From: Haliclona indistincta
Lineage: Eukaryota > Porifera > Demospongiae > Haplosclerida > Chalinidae
Assembly (NCBI GenBank): GCA_964017065.1
Contig: OZ024784.1
Span: 2,664,598-2,728,597 of the forward strand
DNA length: 64,000 nucleotides
Reading direction: 5' to 3'
Part shown: positions 26,855 through 37,498 of the stretch, piece by piece
How positions within the stretch are numbered: the stretch's first letter is position 1
Layout: every line of letters starts with the position of its first letter
Translations under genes and position numbers: made by a program
Notes under the pieces: generated by a model
What the model saw: only the letters and a program-made list of their open reading frames with translations
What the model was told of the DNA's origin: nothing
The model's database searches: none

Positions 26855-27071
26855 TGTATAATAATATAGCAAGTATTATAATGTGTGTAATGTGAATGTG
26901 TGTTCATTTCATCAGAGCAGTACGACTGTCATCATTTATAGGAACAAATCTATGACTATCATGTGATGTATAGTATATCCTTTTGTGGTTATTTACAATA
27001 TTTATTACATTCAATGAATAATTTGTTCATTTTCACAAAAGACACACACACAAAGCATAAGTCAATTTAAT

Positions 27072-29574
27072 TTAGTACAAAGATGGCTTGTAGCTAATAT
27101 CACTGCTAATTTGAACATAACCCTAAAATAGACAATCGAGATAAAGTTAGTAGTGATATATCGAGACCATTGTACCTGTCCAAGTGTTAGGGTTGGGATT
27201 TGAAAGGTTACTCCATCAACCATCGGAATCTCCAGACCAGCTTCAGCAAATTCTGGTCAGAGTGACAATGATAATGACAAATACATAACAAGTATTCATT
27301 ACTGTTTAGTTTTGGAAGCACAAAGTAAGTGACAATGGCGTTCACTGTTGTCTGTAATCCTGAAACCTTGGGAAAAGAAAACCGATAAAGATAACACTTT
27401 CATAAAGCCAGTGTTTGAGCTGTGTACTTACAGGAAACGTTCCAATATCAGAGGACATGAGAGAGAAATCAAACCTGCAATAATATGTAGACACCAGCAC
27501 CACACACTGAGTCACCTACTTGAGAAGCTTTGCAGTGCCATTTATGAATTGATTGCTACCACTGACATACACTCCCACATCAGCAGAGGCGTACACAGTC
27601 TGAAGAAAGAATGAGATTTAGCAATATCAGTACATGCATTAGGTCTTACAAGTCCAAGTACAAATGCTTCCTGTATGGTTTTGTTTTGAAGGAGTACTTG
27701 GACATCCACAGAGCTGTTGATGGTAACATTGATTGCAGACGGTGTAATCTGAGTTAGCGGAGGTTTAATAGCTGATAGGGTGAGCTGCATTGGCATGTTA
27801 GGATACTTCTGATATAGCTGTAACAGTGAATGAATAGCAGAATATGAAAAGATGAGTGATGTACCTGTGGTACAAATAGTCGAAAGAAAGATGTATTCAA
27901 TTGTATTGGAATTCCTTCTGGTACCTGATCAATGAAATTAGTGAACAAATTTTTATCACAAGTGAGTAGTAAGTAGTCAACCACACCATATCAGGCGTAA
28001 CAGTGTACTTGAGAGCACCAGATGTTTGATATACATAAGCAGCTGAGTTAGCAACATAGTCTGTCAGCCAAACAAACACCATTTTGCTGGAGTCAGTAAC
28101 TGGAGGGAGAGGAGAAGGAGTGCAGGGACACTCGACCGGGTGAGCTATGGAAAGAAACTCTCCCTAGATAATAAAGTATTATAATTATTATTAATACCTG
28201 TTTGCAGTATTTTAACTTACTTTCATGTCTAAAGTGACGTAAGTTGTATTGAATACTGGAGAATCAATCAGTTCATAGTTGATCTCAGCAGTGGAATCAA
28301 TCTTAGCCGACACTGAAGTGAGAGAGAGGTGAGTGTGTATTTAGTATACTAACTCAATACCTGGCAGTGTTTCAAGAGCTTTGTTTCCATCAGTATCAAT
28401 AGCATCAGTAGCTGCCTTGCACAACTAAAGCATTTGAATAAAACAAGTGATAAGAGTAAAATCATCACAAAGAGTGTTATTATAGTAGTATGTGCACACC
28501 TGGCCTTTCAGACTATCTTTGAGAGCATCAGCAATTTCTCCATTAAAGAGATTGTACAACCAGCTGGCACCACCGTGAAAGTTGACACTAAGTTTTCCGA
28601 TGTCGAGAGAACAGGCAGTGGACTTGAGTGTTGGGTGACCATTGTCATCACCTGAAGCAGCATCAAGAGTGTACAAAAAAAGAATAGTACAGACCTAAAG
28701 TAACACTGATAGTTATGGTGACACTTCCAACAGATATATCAACACTGCCACTGTCACTGATATGAGGCCTGAAATAGGTAAAGCAGTTCTTCACAAATTG
28801 TAACGTCAAAGTTTTAAACTCGCCATCCTCTCTGACGGTAGTGCCAATTGGCATGCCCATTGATTGATAGACCAGATATTTGGAGAGTAACTCCAGATGT
28901 GGTTGGTGTTATTGAAGATGATCCTATCTGCAAATTACTCAATTGAATGCTGGATGAAAATAATGATGATTAGTTTTCCTATTCCTGTTGCACAATACCT
29001 GGAGAGACTGTATGATATCCCTCCGATAACTGGTGCATCAAAATTTCCGTCTATGTCTGGAATACTTGCAGTAGAAATGGCTTTTTCCAGAATTGGAATG
29101 CCTATCTCACGAACTGTGTAAAATCAACAACAACAGTCGACATACCATAATTGATAACAGCATAATATAAGGCAGGGACACGGCCAATAAGCTAGCACAC
29201 AATTTGTTATGTATACTGACTAAAGCATGCATGACATTATAACAGTGTGTCTGCGCGCATGATAATGTTTATAAACAATCAAAACGGTTCTGGGAAACTG
29301 GATAACTATTTGTGTTTCCGCATTATTTTAATAAACATATTACATTGTGTACAGTACCATATTACATATTAAATTGTGTACAGCACCATTAGTAGTCAGC
29401 TGCAGTTTGCATAAAATTATTAATATTATGCAGCAGCATTATACTACTCGTATACATTAGCTCACTATAATCCAAGCCCTTTTCTGTCACAGCTATACGC
29501 AGTCCAGGAGCTGCACTGTTTACTTGTCGAGTCAGTACCAGGCAGAACAAAACCACAAATACAGCGAGCCTCAT
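27072..29574 (-). CDS. BPI/LBP-like lipid-binding secreted protein
   Basis: Member of the BPI/LBP/PLUNC-CETP family, elongated two-barrel proteins that bind lipopolysaccharide or other lipids. I chose the ATG at 29574 because it starts a good signal peptide (MRLAVFVVLFCLVLTRQVNS); the frame extends 44 codons upstream without that feature. The mature protein begins AAPGLRIAVTEKGLDY, the family's N-terminal signature (cf. NPG..RI..KGLDYA). Later exons give VREIGIPILEKAIS and IPDIDGNFDAPVIGGISY, and the second-domain FFRLFVPQ..YQKYPNMPMQ. The last two exons read GLEIPMVDGVTFQIPTLTLG and GYVQISSDISYKPSLY, stop 27072-27074. About 12 exons. An antibacterial role is inferred from the family; lipid transport is equally possible. 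Confidence 0.85.
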
Positions 29575-30112
29575 ACTGCGGACCTTTGAATTGCAAAACT
29601 TCTCTGGCTTGCTCGGTTGCTTATCAGATCTGCAGCTTGCAGCGAGTGCATATGATGTGGGCAGGTCTTGTTTAGCAATTCTCACGTGATGCGTCGTCAT
29701 AAGCACATCTTTACGGCTTCCTGGGGATTATAATTCGAAGGAAGAAAGTATCTTCTGCGTGTCTCGTGCGACTGCTGAACGTCTTTAGCAGCTTGTAACT
29801 TTATCAAACCGCAGTATTGCACAGGTGAGTGCTGCAGAATACAACGGATTGTGTCTGTGCGCGTCATCTACTCTGAAATAGGCTGTTTAGCATACTAAAA
29901 GTTTGCTTAGGTTAGTAGACATAGCTGTTTCACAGCAAGTGATCTAGCTGTCAGAGCATGTTTGCAACGAGCTGCACAATAGGCGTACTAGTTAGCGCGC
30001 GATCTGGCGCGAAAGTTGAGCAACTTCATTAAGTTCATTCTCTTTACCCATCCATCCTAGAAGGCCCTGCGATCGTATTGGAACAGTGACCACAATCTAC
30101 TACTATTAAATA
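29575..30112. promoter_or_regulatory. Divergent promoter between the BPI-like gene and the guanylate cyclase
   Basis: The longest divergent gap in the window, 538 bp. Notable elements: TTAGCGCGCGATCTGGCGCGAAAG at 29993-30016, in which GGCGCGAAA fits an E2F-type site, and GATCTAGCTGTCAGAGC nearby. The cyclase leader lies at the right end. No small gene is seen. Confidence 0.45.
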
Positions 30113-33100
30113 ATGGTAAGCTTTTTATGGGTATTTTTAAAATGTCTTTTACTAACTGGATGATTGTGTAAAATGTGAAATAATGGTGTACCTTCCTCTG
30201 ACGGCTTGTATTGTGGTATACCAGGACATCCAGCTGCTGTTCATGTTACAAAGGTTGCTAAACAGTATGGGCCAACTATTATTTGAGCAGTAGGAAGCAC
30301 ACAGTAGCAGTAGCATGTGGGTACAGTAACCAAACACAAGAACAACATGTTGTCTCTCCTGCATGCAGTGGTTACTCTTAGCTTGTAGTAATGCAGTGCA
30401 TGTGGGTTTGTGTATAGTTTTGGGAATAATACCAAAGATCTTTGCCAAAAATTGTGATGCCTAGCTTCAGCACTATCACAGCTTCACTTGCTAATAGTTG
30501 TTCTAAAAACCTGCCAATAAATCCTGCTTTACGGGAATTGACAATAATGTGCAGAATGATGTGTACCAAAGTAGCAGCTACAGAGCCTGCTGGCTGTCTG
30601 ATACATCCTAACTGTCATGAGCATTGTAATTGTTTTTCTGTATGTTTTCTGTTTAATTTTGGTAACACTGTCCTAAATTTGATTAATGAGCACACATGTG
30701 TGTGTACTGAAGACATGTATATTCTACTTTCTATATTAAGTGAAGAATGTGGCTATGGAATGCACTGACACTTACATTATGCACACACCAACTGAGCATG
30801 TCCACTGGTTGACATACCCCAGTATGTTGAGGTCATTGTGTTGTGTGTTGTCACTGGTTTGTTGCTGCTCACCTGTACAGTTTTATTTCAGTACTTTGAC
30901 CTCTTGTTCCTGTCCCATACAGTATGGATTTGTGAACTCAGCTTTAGAGAAGCTAGTTCAAAGAAGGTTTGGCAGAGAGAAATGGGAGGAAATAAGGTAG
31001 GAAATTTGAATACTGCAATGCACACACTAATGTGGTGATACTCGGAAAGTGAATGTGTGATAGAAAGCACATTCCCTCGATTGTATAGACTCCAAATATG
31101 TGAAGCTTGATAACTATTTGCATTCAATCAGACAGAGGCTAATTTATTTACATGGTGTGTGTTGAAATGAGCATGAAAAGAGACATTGTGCGAAGTACAC
31201 TGATTCTTTATCCATCTATACATGCATGGCTGTGTGCTTCAATGGATTTATCTGTGCTCTTTATTCTCGAACAGGCAACGTGCTAACCTACAGCTCGGAG
31301 AGACAAACACATTTCTCATCAATCATGTGTATAGAGATGATGAAACCTATGTAGTTGTGGGAGCAGCTGCGGAAGTCCTTGGTATGCAGTGCAGTTGTGC
31401 ACGTAATTGATCTCTCTTTAATTTTGCTTATTCCTCCAGGATTGGAACCAGGGACCATTTTAGAGTTATTTGGAGAGCAGTTTCTCGTCTGGTGCAAAGA
31501 ATCAGGATACGCCCAGACCTTGCAACGACTTGGCCGATCTCTGCAAGATTTCCTGACCAATCTTGATGCATTGCATGACCATCTCTCAATCATCTATCCT
31601 CAGATGGATGCTCCCTCTTTTCGCTGCACCGAAACAAGCTCAAAACGAGAGTTTCAACTCCACTATTACTCGAGCCGAGATGGTTTGGAGCGTATAGTTA
31701 TTGGGATCGTAAAGTCTGTTGCTCGAGAGTTTTACGGAGTTGAAGTTGAGATGACTCTTGAAGGCAGCAAAAGTAGCGGCCTAGATCATGCTATTTTTTC
31801 GATCAAAGAAATTGCATATTATGACAGGAACATAGACAATCCGTCTCCTGTTCACATCATCGATTCATCATGTGATAAACAGCTGATAAGTTCAAAGTCT
31901 TTTTGCAAGAGTTTTCCGTTCCACTTAATCTTCGACAATGAGATGCGAATTCTCCAAGTTGGAGCATCGTTGGCCTGGGTCATACCAGGCTGGAATCGGC
32001 CTGATAAATTTCTTACTACGTACTTTGTTCTCGAGCGTCCTCGTCTGAAGCTTACCTTCAAGATGGTACTGAGTCACATCAATACCATCTTTATCTTGCG
32101 ACTGAATACATTCGCTGTAAGTGGTCTGTTATCTTACACAGGCAGTGTCACTGACCCAATGCGACTGAGAGGACAAATGATACAGCTTCCTGAGTCTGAC
32201 AGCATGCTCTTTCTCTGCTCTCCTCGAGTGAGCTCCATCCAGGATTTGGAGCAAAGAAGTCTTTACCTCAGTGATATACCGATCCACGATGCCACACGTA
32301 GCTTGCTCATGATGAGCCAAGCAGCCAAGTCAGAGTTTGCTCATGTTGTACAGCTGGAAGAGCTAATTGGTCAGCTTAGAACTGCTCAGAAATCTCTTGA
32401 GGAAGAGAAGGCACGAATGAGAGATCTTCTTCATGAGATGTTGCCAATTACTGTGGCCGATAGCCTTCTTGCAGGGCAGATGATCGAGGCAGAGCGATTT
32501 GAGTCTGTGACGATCTTGTTCAGTGACATAGTGGGGTTCACAAGTATCGCTGGTAGCTGTCAGCCTATGCAGATTGTCAACATGCTCAACAGGCTGTATA
32601 CACTCTTTGATCAAGTAGTTGGCAAGAATAGAGTGTACAAGGTTTGTATATAAAACTTAATTAATGTACTGTTGTTTGGCGTAAGCCTGGGCAAGTGTTT
32701 ATAATTGTACATGGTGCATCGTATACCATACACGTGTACCGTATACCGTACACGTGTTTGGTATGGTACACGTGTCTGTGCTGTTAATGTCTGTGCTGTT
32801 AATGGCACACGTGTCTGCCTGCTACACGTGTCAGGTGTGGCTTGCTATGCTGCAGTAGATTAACTGCACGTGTACGCAGCTGCTGCTGCAGGATATGTAT
32901 ATTTATTGTAATGCTGTTGTACGCTATACAATGTGTGTTTATATTGTGCTTACAAGATCGCAACATTTCAAGTGACTGAAATCAATTTGCAGGTGTGAAG
33001 CAAATGATTCCGTTTTCTCCTCTGGTGATAACGGGATACGCCCAAAAAAGAGCATGAATAATTGCTTTTTCAGTAGGTGTCTATTAGCAAGACCTAGAAG

Positions 33101-35804
33101 TGCTGGACACGTCATTAAGCCATGCAGCAATATTTAGTGTAGCTCCTAGTGCTATATCACAGATTGTGGTTACTATATTATTCAAAGAATCTGTAAGCAT
33201 GAGTTTTTCATTGTAAAAGTGTAGACATAATGTATATGTGTTTACTTCAGGTGGAGACCATAGGCGATGCATATATGGTTGTGGGCGGCTTGCCTGAGCC
33301 TGACCCAGCACATGCAGAGTGCGTAGCTCATCAGGCCCTGGATATGATGCACTACTGCAAGCAGGTCATTAGACCTATGTCTAATCCTCCACAGCCTATT
33401 CAGGTAAGATATAATAATATATGAAGTCACAATAAACATTGAGATAATGGTATTCAATAGTGTCGTCATACAGGATATGGTGCTTTGTATTTGTGACGGC
33501 AAATGATATCATAGTGATAATACAGTCTTGCATTTCAGTGTTTAGTTAGCTCAAAGGAATGTGCTTCAGTTCATGTACATGTACTAGTAACCACTACTAC
33601 ATGCAGTCAGCTGATTAGTCTACATGCTTCCCAATTCAGTGATTATACATGTAGCAGCATGCATGCAGGCACCTTACGAGAATGTAATGATCTACTCATA
33701 AGGCCTCCACTTATGCTAATAATATATTGTTAGCAAGCAAGTGTAGTCTACATGTATGTTAATCAATGCTGTAAAGAATACAATTTCTGAAAGTATATCT
33801 GCAGCTTGTTCCATATCTCATTTCAACTCTCATGTTAATTTCATTCAGCTGCAAGTCCAGCCCTAAATACCCCATTCTGCTGTTGTTATGGTAATTGTGT
33901 TTACACAGGAGAAATAGCATTCCTGGCATACTCAGACTGATAAAAAGTATTTGTGTGGGTGTTAGTTGTTCAGAGTCAAAGGCAGAATAAACAGTGGGCG
34001 TCTTTAGCTTTAAAGTTGTAGCATTATCTCATGAGGAAGCTAGCTCTAACAGGCAATGATCTCACTGTAAAATAGCCACTTACTAGTTAATCAAGGATAT
34101 AGGAAGTGAGAAGAATCCTGTTTTATACCTTTGGTGTAAATGAAAAGATTGGATTCTTGGAAGGCTACAATTTACAGTTGTTATCTGTCATAAAACATTG
34201 AAATAACTCTGTCTCTGACAGCAGGGTGTGCCAGCCTGTCAGTGTTAGATAATGTACTAGAATCAGTGTTACTAGTATTGTGTAATAGTGAGGTGTTTAT
34301 GGCAACATTGGCTAGTATAATGTCTATCAGGAGCTTGTTAGTGTAATTGAAGAGAGCCTCATCTACATGTTGTGACTCAATTCAATTTGAGGTCTATTGC
34401 ATAGTGTAATGTCTCATAAGGCACTAACATTGGTTGAGTGCACTTGACCAGTGCATAAAACTTTTATTTTTTCATTTTAGATGCGTATTGGAATACACTC
34501 TGGTGATGTTGTAGCCGGTGTGGTAGGGAGGAAGATGCCTCGATACTGCCTGTTTGGAAATACAGTCAATGTTGCTAGCAGAACAGAGTCCAATGGTCTA
34601 CCCAGCAAGATACAAGTTACTGAGCCGACTTACAAGTAAGTTTGTGTGAGGGACGTGTTTTTGAAAGTAGAAAACAGTTGATATTTGTCACCATTTTAGA
34701 CAGCTTATGGTAAGGATAATATAGCTAGTGTTAACATGGAAACCTTGAAAATAGTGCTGTTCTGTTGATTGGTAATTCAAACTGGTGTTGATTGTTGTTG
34801 TCTCTTTCTTTCTTAGCCTTCTGAAGGACAACCCAGACTATATATTCAGTCTTCGTGGAGCGATCGAGTTCAAGAATGTGAAAGAGCCAATGATGTGCTA
34901 CTTTTTAGAAGACATCGTTGACAAGGAATACCTAACAATCGAGGTTGACGATGATGGGTCAGTCCAGTACAATCTGCTTGGAACCCCTCCCACTACTCCC
35001 TTCTTGCCCACAATCATTACTCCAATGGATTCCCCACAAAAGAAGTTGTTCAACCAGACGTCGAACCCTGGATTTGACCCGCAGCACATGTACATGTCAG
35101 TACCAGATATTGAAGTCATCAATGCTACTCCTGAGCACAGCCCACATCCTAGTCCGCCTACCTTACCTATGAAATGTCCTTTCTCTTCCGTTGGTCCATC
35201 TCAGCGGCCAAATTCACCAATGTATCTTTCCTCGCCACCTGCAAACAAAAAGCAACCGACCTTCAAGATAGGAGACGATGATGAAAAGGTTAGAAAGATC
35301 AGCCAAGATAGCTATTGCAGTAGCCGTGACACGGAGACTGTTAGCAGCATCACAGAGTCTGATTGGAGTGAAGATGGTCACTCTACCTCGGGAGTGTCTC
35401 TTGTGGTTTCACCGAGTAAGCTAGAGCCGGTCAGAGAAGACGAACTCGACAGTCCCACTACTGTGGAGCAGGTTATCAAACGCTTGGAGACAGAGGTGCA
35501 CCACAAAGTAACGGAGCCCAATGGTGCTCTTCATCAAGTTCAACATGAAAGGTCGCTATCGCCTCCCAGCAACCAAAGAGATCGGAGATCACTCAGCTCC
35601 ATTAGTAGCACTCAGTCAATGACCTCCGAGGACAGTGGAGAAGATGAGTCCATGACGCCTTCCAAAAAAGGAGTCCGCTATGTTCGTCCGCGTTCATCGT
35701 CAATCAAACAAATAAAGAACATATTCGAGACAAGATCAACGGAACAAGGCAAAGAGAAAGGAAGACGCTCTGGAGTTGCTAACTACCTAGCTAGTTCTAA
35801 ATAA
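30113..35804 (+). CDS. Atypical soluble (H-NOX) guanylate cyclase
   Basis: Heme-sensing cyclase that makes cGMP. The coding sequence begins with a 3-nt exon, ATG at 30113-30115, spliced to TATGGATTTG at 30923, giving [12 protein letters not shown] as in GUCY1B1. Domains: H-NOX (about 1-190) with the proximal heme ligand in NLDALHDHL and the YxSxR heme-propionate motif in HYYSSRDGL; a PAS-like region ([17 protein letters not shown]); a coiled coil ([20 protein letters not shown]); and the cyclase domain with [34 protein letters not shown] and SRTE. Both metal-binding aspartates, the guanine-selecting Glu and Cys, and the transition-state Asn and Arg are all in this one chain. A Ser/Pro-rich tail of about 290 residues follows, in one exon (34817-35804). 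Long tail and complete site recall the insect atypical cyclases Gyc-88E and MsGC-beta3. Confidence 0.92.
30116..30922. other. First intron of the guanylate cyclase
   Basis: An 807-bp intron with donor GTAAGC right after the start codon and acceptor CCATACAG. It holds several unsupported short frames and no recognisable element. Its size and place after a 3-nt coding exon make it a candidate for intronic regulation. Confidence 0.6.
32641..33250. other. Cyclase intron containing a cluster of ACACGTGT motifs
   Basis: This intron splits the cyclase catalytic domain between VYK and VETIGDAY. At 32730-32873 it carries five ACACGTGT octamers and one GCACGTGT (listed separately). The remainder shows no gene or repeat. 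Confidence 0.6.
32730..32873. promoter_or_regulatory. Cluster of six CACGTG E-boxes
   Basis: ACACGTGT occurs at 32730, 32750, 32768, 32807 and 32824 and GCACGTGT at 32866, six palindromic CACGTG cores in 144 bp. Short GTATACC/GGTATG repeats flank the first three, so they may partly derive from a local duplication. CACGTG is bound by bHLH factors of the USF/MYC/MITF type. An enhancer role is inference. Confidence 0.5.
33404..34480. other. Large cyclase intron without recognisable content
   Basis: A 1,077-bp AT-rich intron between QPIQ and MRIGIHSG. I see no coding frame, inverted ends or tandem repeat in it. Confidence 0.6.
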
Positions 35805-35892
35805 TGCAGGAAACTCATCTAATTAATGCATGGCGCAGTCACACTGCCATACTAAACCTTGTGTGTGATGTGAACACACATATAATGTGCCA

Positions 35893-35898
35893 AATAAA
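35893..35898 (+). terminator. Polyadenylation signal of the guanylate cyclase
   Basis: AATAAA lies about 90 bp past the cyclase stop and before an AT-rich stretch, and NFXL1 ends on the other strand at 36055. Confidence 0.5.
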
Positions 35899-36054
35899 GA
35901 ATATTATTTTGATCAACGTGTTTGCACTTATTTTTGTTACAGTCAATGAAACATTTTAATGCTATAAATTTTAAATAACTCGTGATTACTAAGGTAGCTT
36001 ATCACATGTATCTTCAAATTAAAGGTTGGTTGGTGTTAATTCACCATCTTCCAA

Positions 36055-37432
36055 TCAAACGGAGTTGTTAATAGTCCACCAGTAACCAATGGCAACTAAC
36101 ACTGCAACAACAACCACAGTTGCTACAACTTGGAGCTTGTAATTCCACCATCCGTTCTCGTCCTTTTCTTCCACATCATCTCTCCTTTTCTTTTTCTTCT
36201 TTGGTCGTCCCTGTAACTGTCTGAGCAATGCTTCTTCTGCTTCCTTCTTTTCCCTCTCTATAGCTGCTAGTTTTTCAGATTCCAACCTTTTACGCTCCTA
36301 CAGAAAAGGAGAAATAATGTGTTAGTACGTGTTCATAAATCACCTCTTGTTTCTCTTTCAATATCCTGAGACATTCTTTGTCACATTGTAGTCTATTATT
36401 GTCTTGTTCGTTGCACTTGGCATCCTATACATAAGATAAAGAAATTCCATGTGTATGCAAGCCATAACAATACCAACCTTCTTGAGTCGCTTACAAGGGC
36501 AACGAAGAGTGACCTTCTTTGTACACATTTTCACATCACTACACTCACTATCGTGACATTGTTTAGGGCAACGATGTCCACACGAGAGCTGATGAACAAA
36601 GAACACATAATAACTTGAAGAAGATAGGCGTACTCACTAGTTTAGTGCACTGGTTGTTACACGCCTGGAGGCTATTTCTCTCTTTTTCACTGACACTAGT
36701 CCACTCCCTATAAAAACATACGAAAAACAAGATACATTAATGAAAGAGAAAGGCTGCAACTACCTGCACGCAATGACCAAGTTCATAGTAGCACAATGAC
36801 ATCTCATCCTAATTGTTAGTTGACAAGGTGGACACTTACCTGTTCATTTTGTGAAGAGCATAATTATAACTAGTAAAGAGCAAAGGTCACCTGGATGACA
36901 CGGCAATGGACAACTATGAGAACAGAGGCTAGGGCGAGGGTTTTGACACTCTAAATCACAAGACATACAGTCACTTCCAGCCTGTATGTGTGCATGATCC
37001 ATGACAGCCCTGTTATGCATCATAATTCTCACCTGATCTTTACCAAGTGGGTCAATAACTTCATGACAACCTCGCTGACAGACATGATTGCCACAAGATA
37101 ATCTTCGGCCACAAACACGCCCACACGTGAAAACCCTTACTTGAGAACATGGAAATGTCTGCAACTGTAAGTATTGTCAATATAATTGTGCTAGCGAAAA
37201 CTGTATTCAAACACACTTCATGCTCTCCTTTGCAAGGTCTGTAAAATTAATAGCATATGTTATTCAACAGAGGACGAACCCTCACCTTTGAACAGGCTCT
37301 GTGCATGGAGGACAGGAGCGCACAACCTGCTGCTGTGAGGGAGCGGAAGACACTTTAGACCAGGGAACAGTAGCACTGACAACTTGTGCCTTGAAGAGCA
37401 GAGAAACAGTGAACAGTAGAGAGAGAGAGAGA

Positions 37433-37498
<66 letters not shown>

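Noticed and set aside
32104..32150. Possible mini-intron in the cyclase (GTAAGT ... CACAG)
   Set aside because: It would be about 35 bp, too short to splice, and the frame stays open through it; left as coding.
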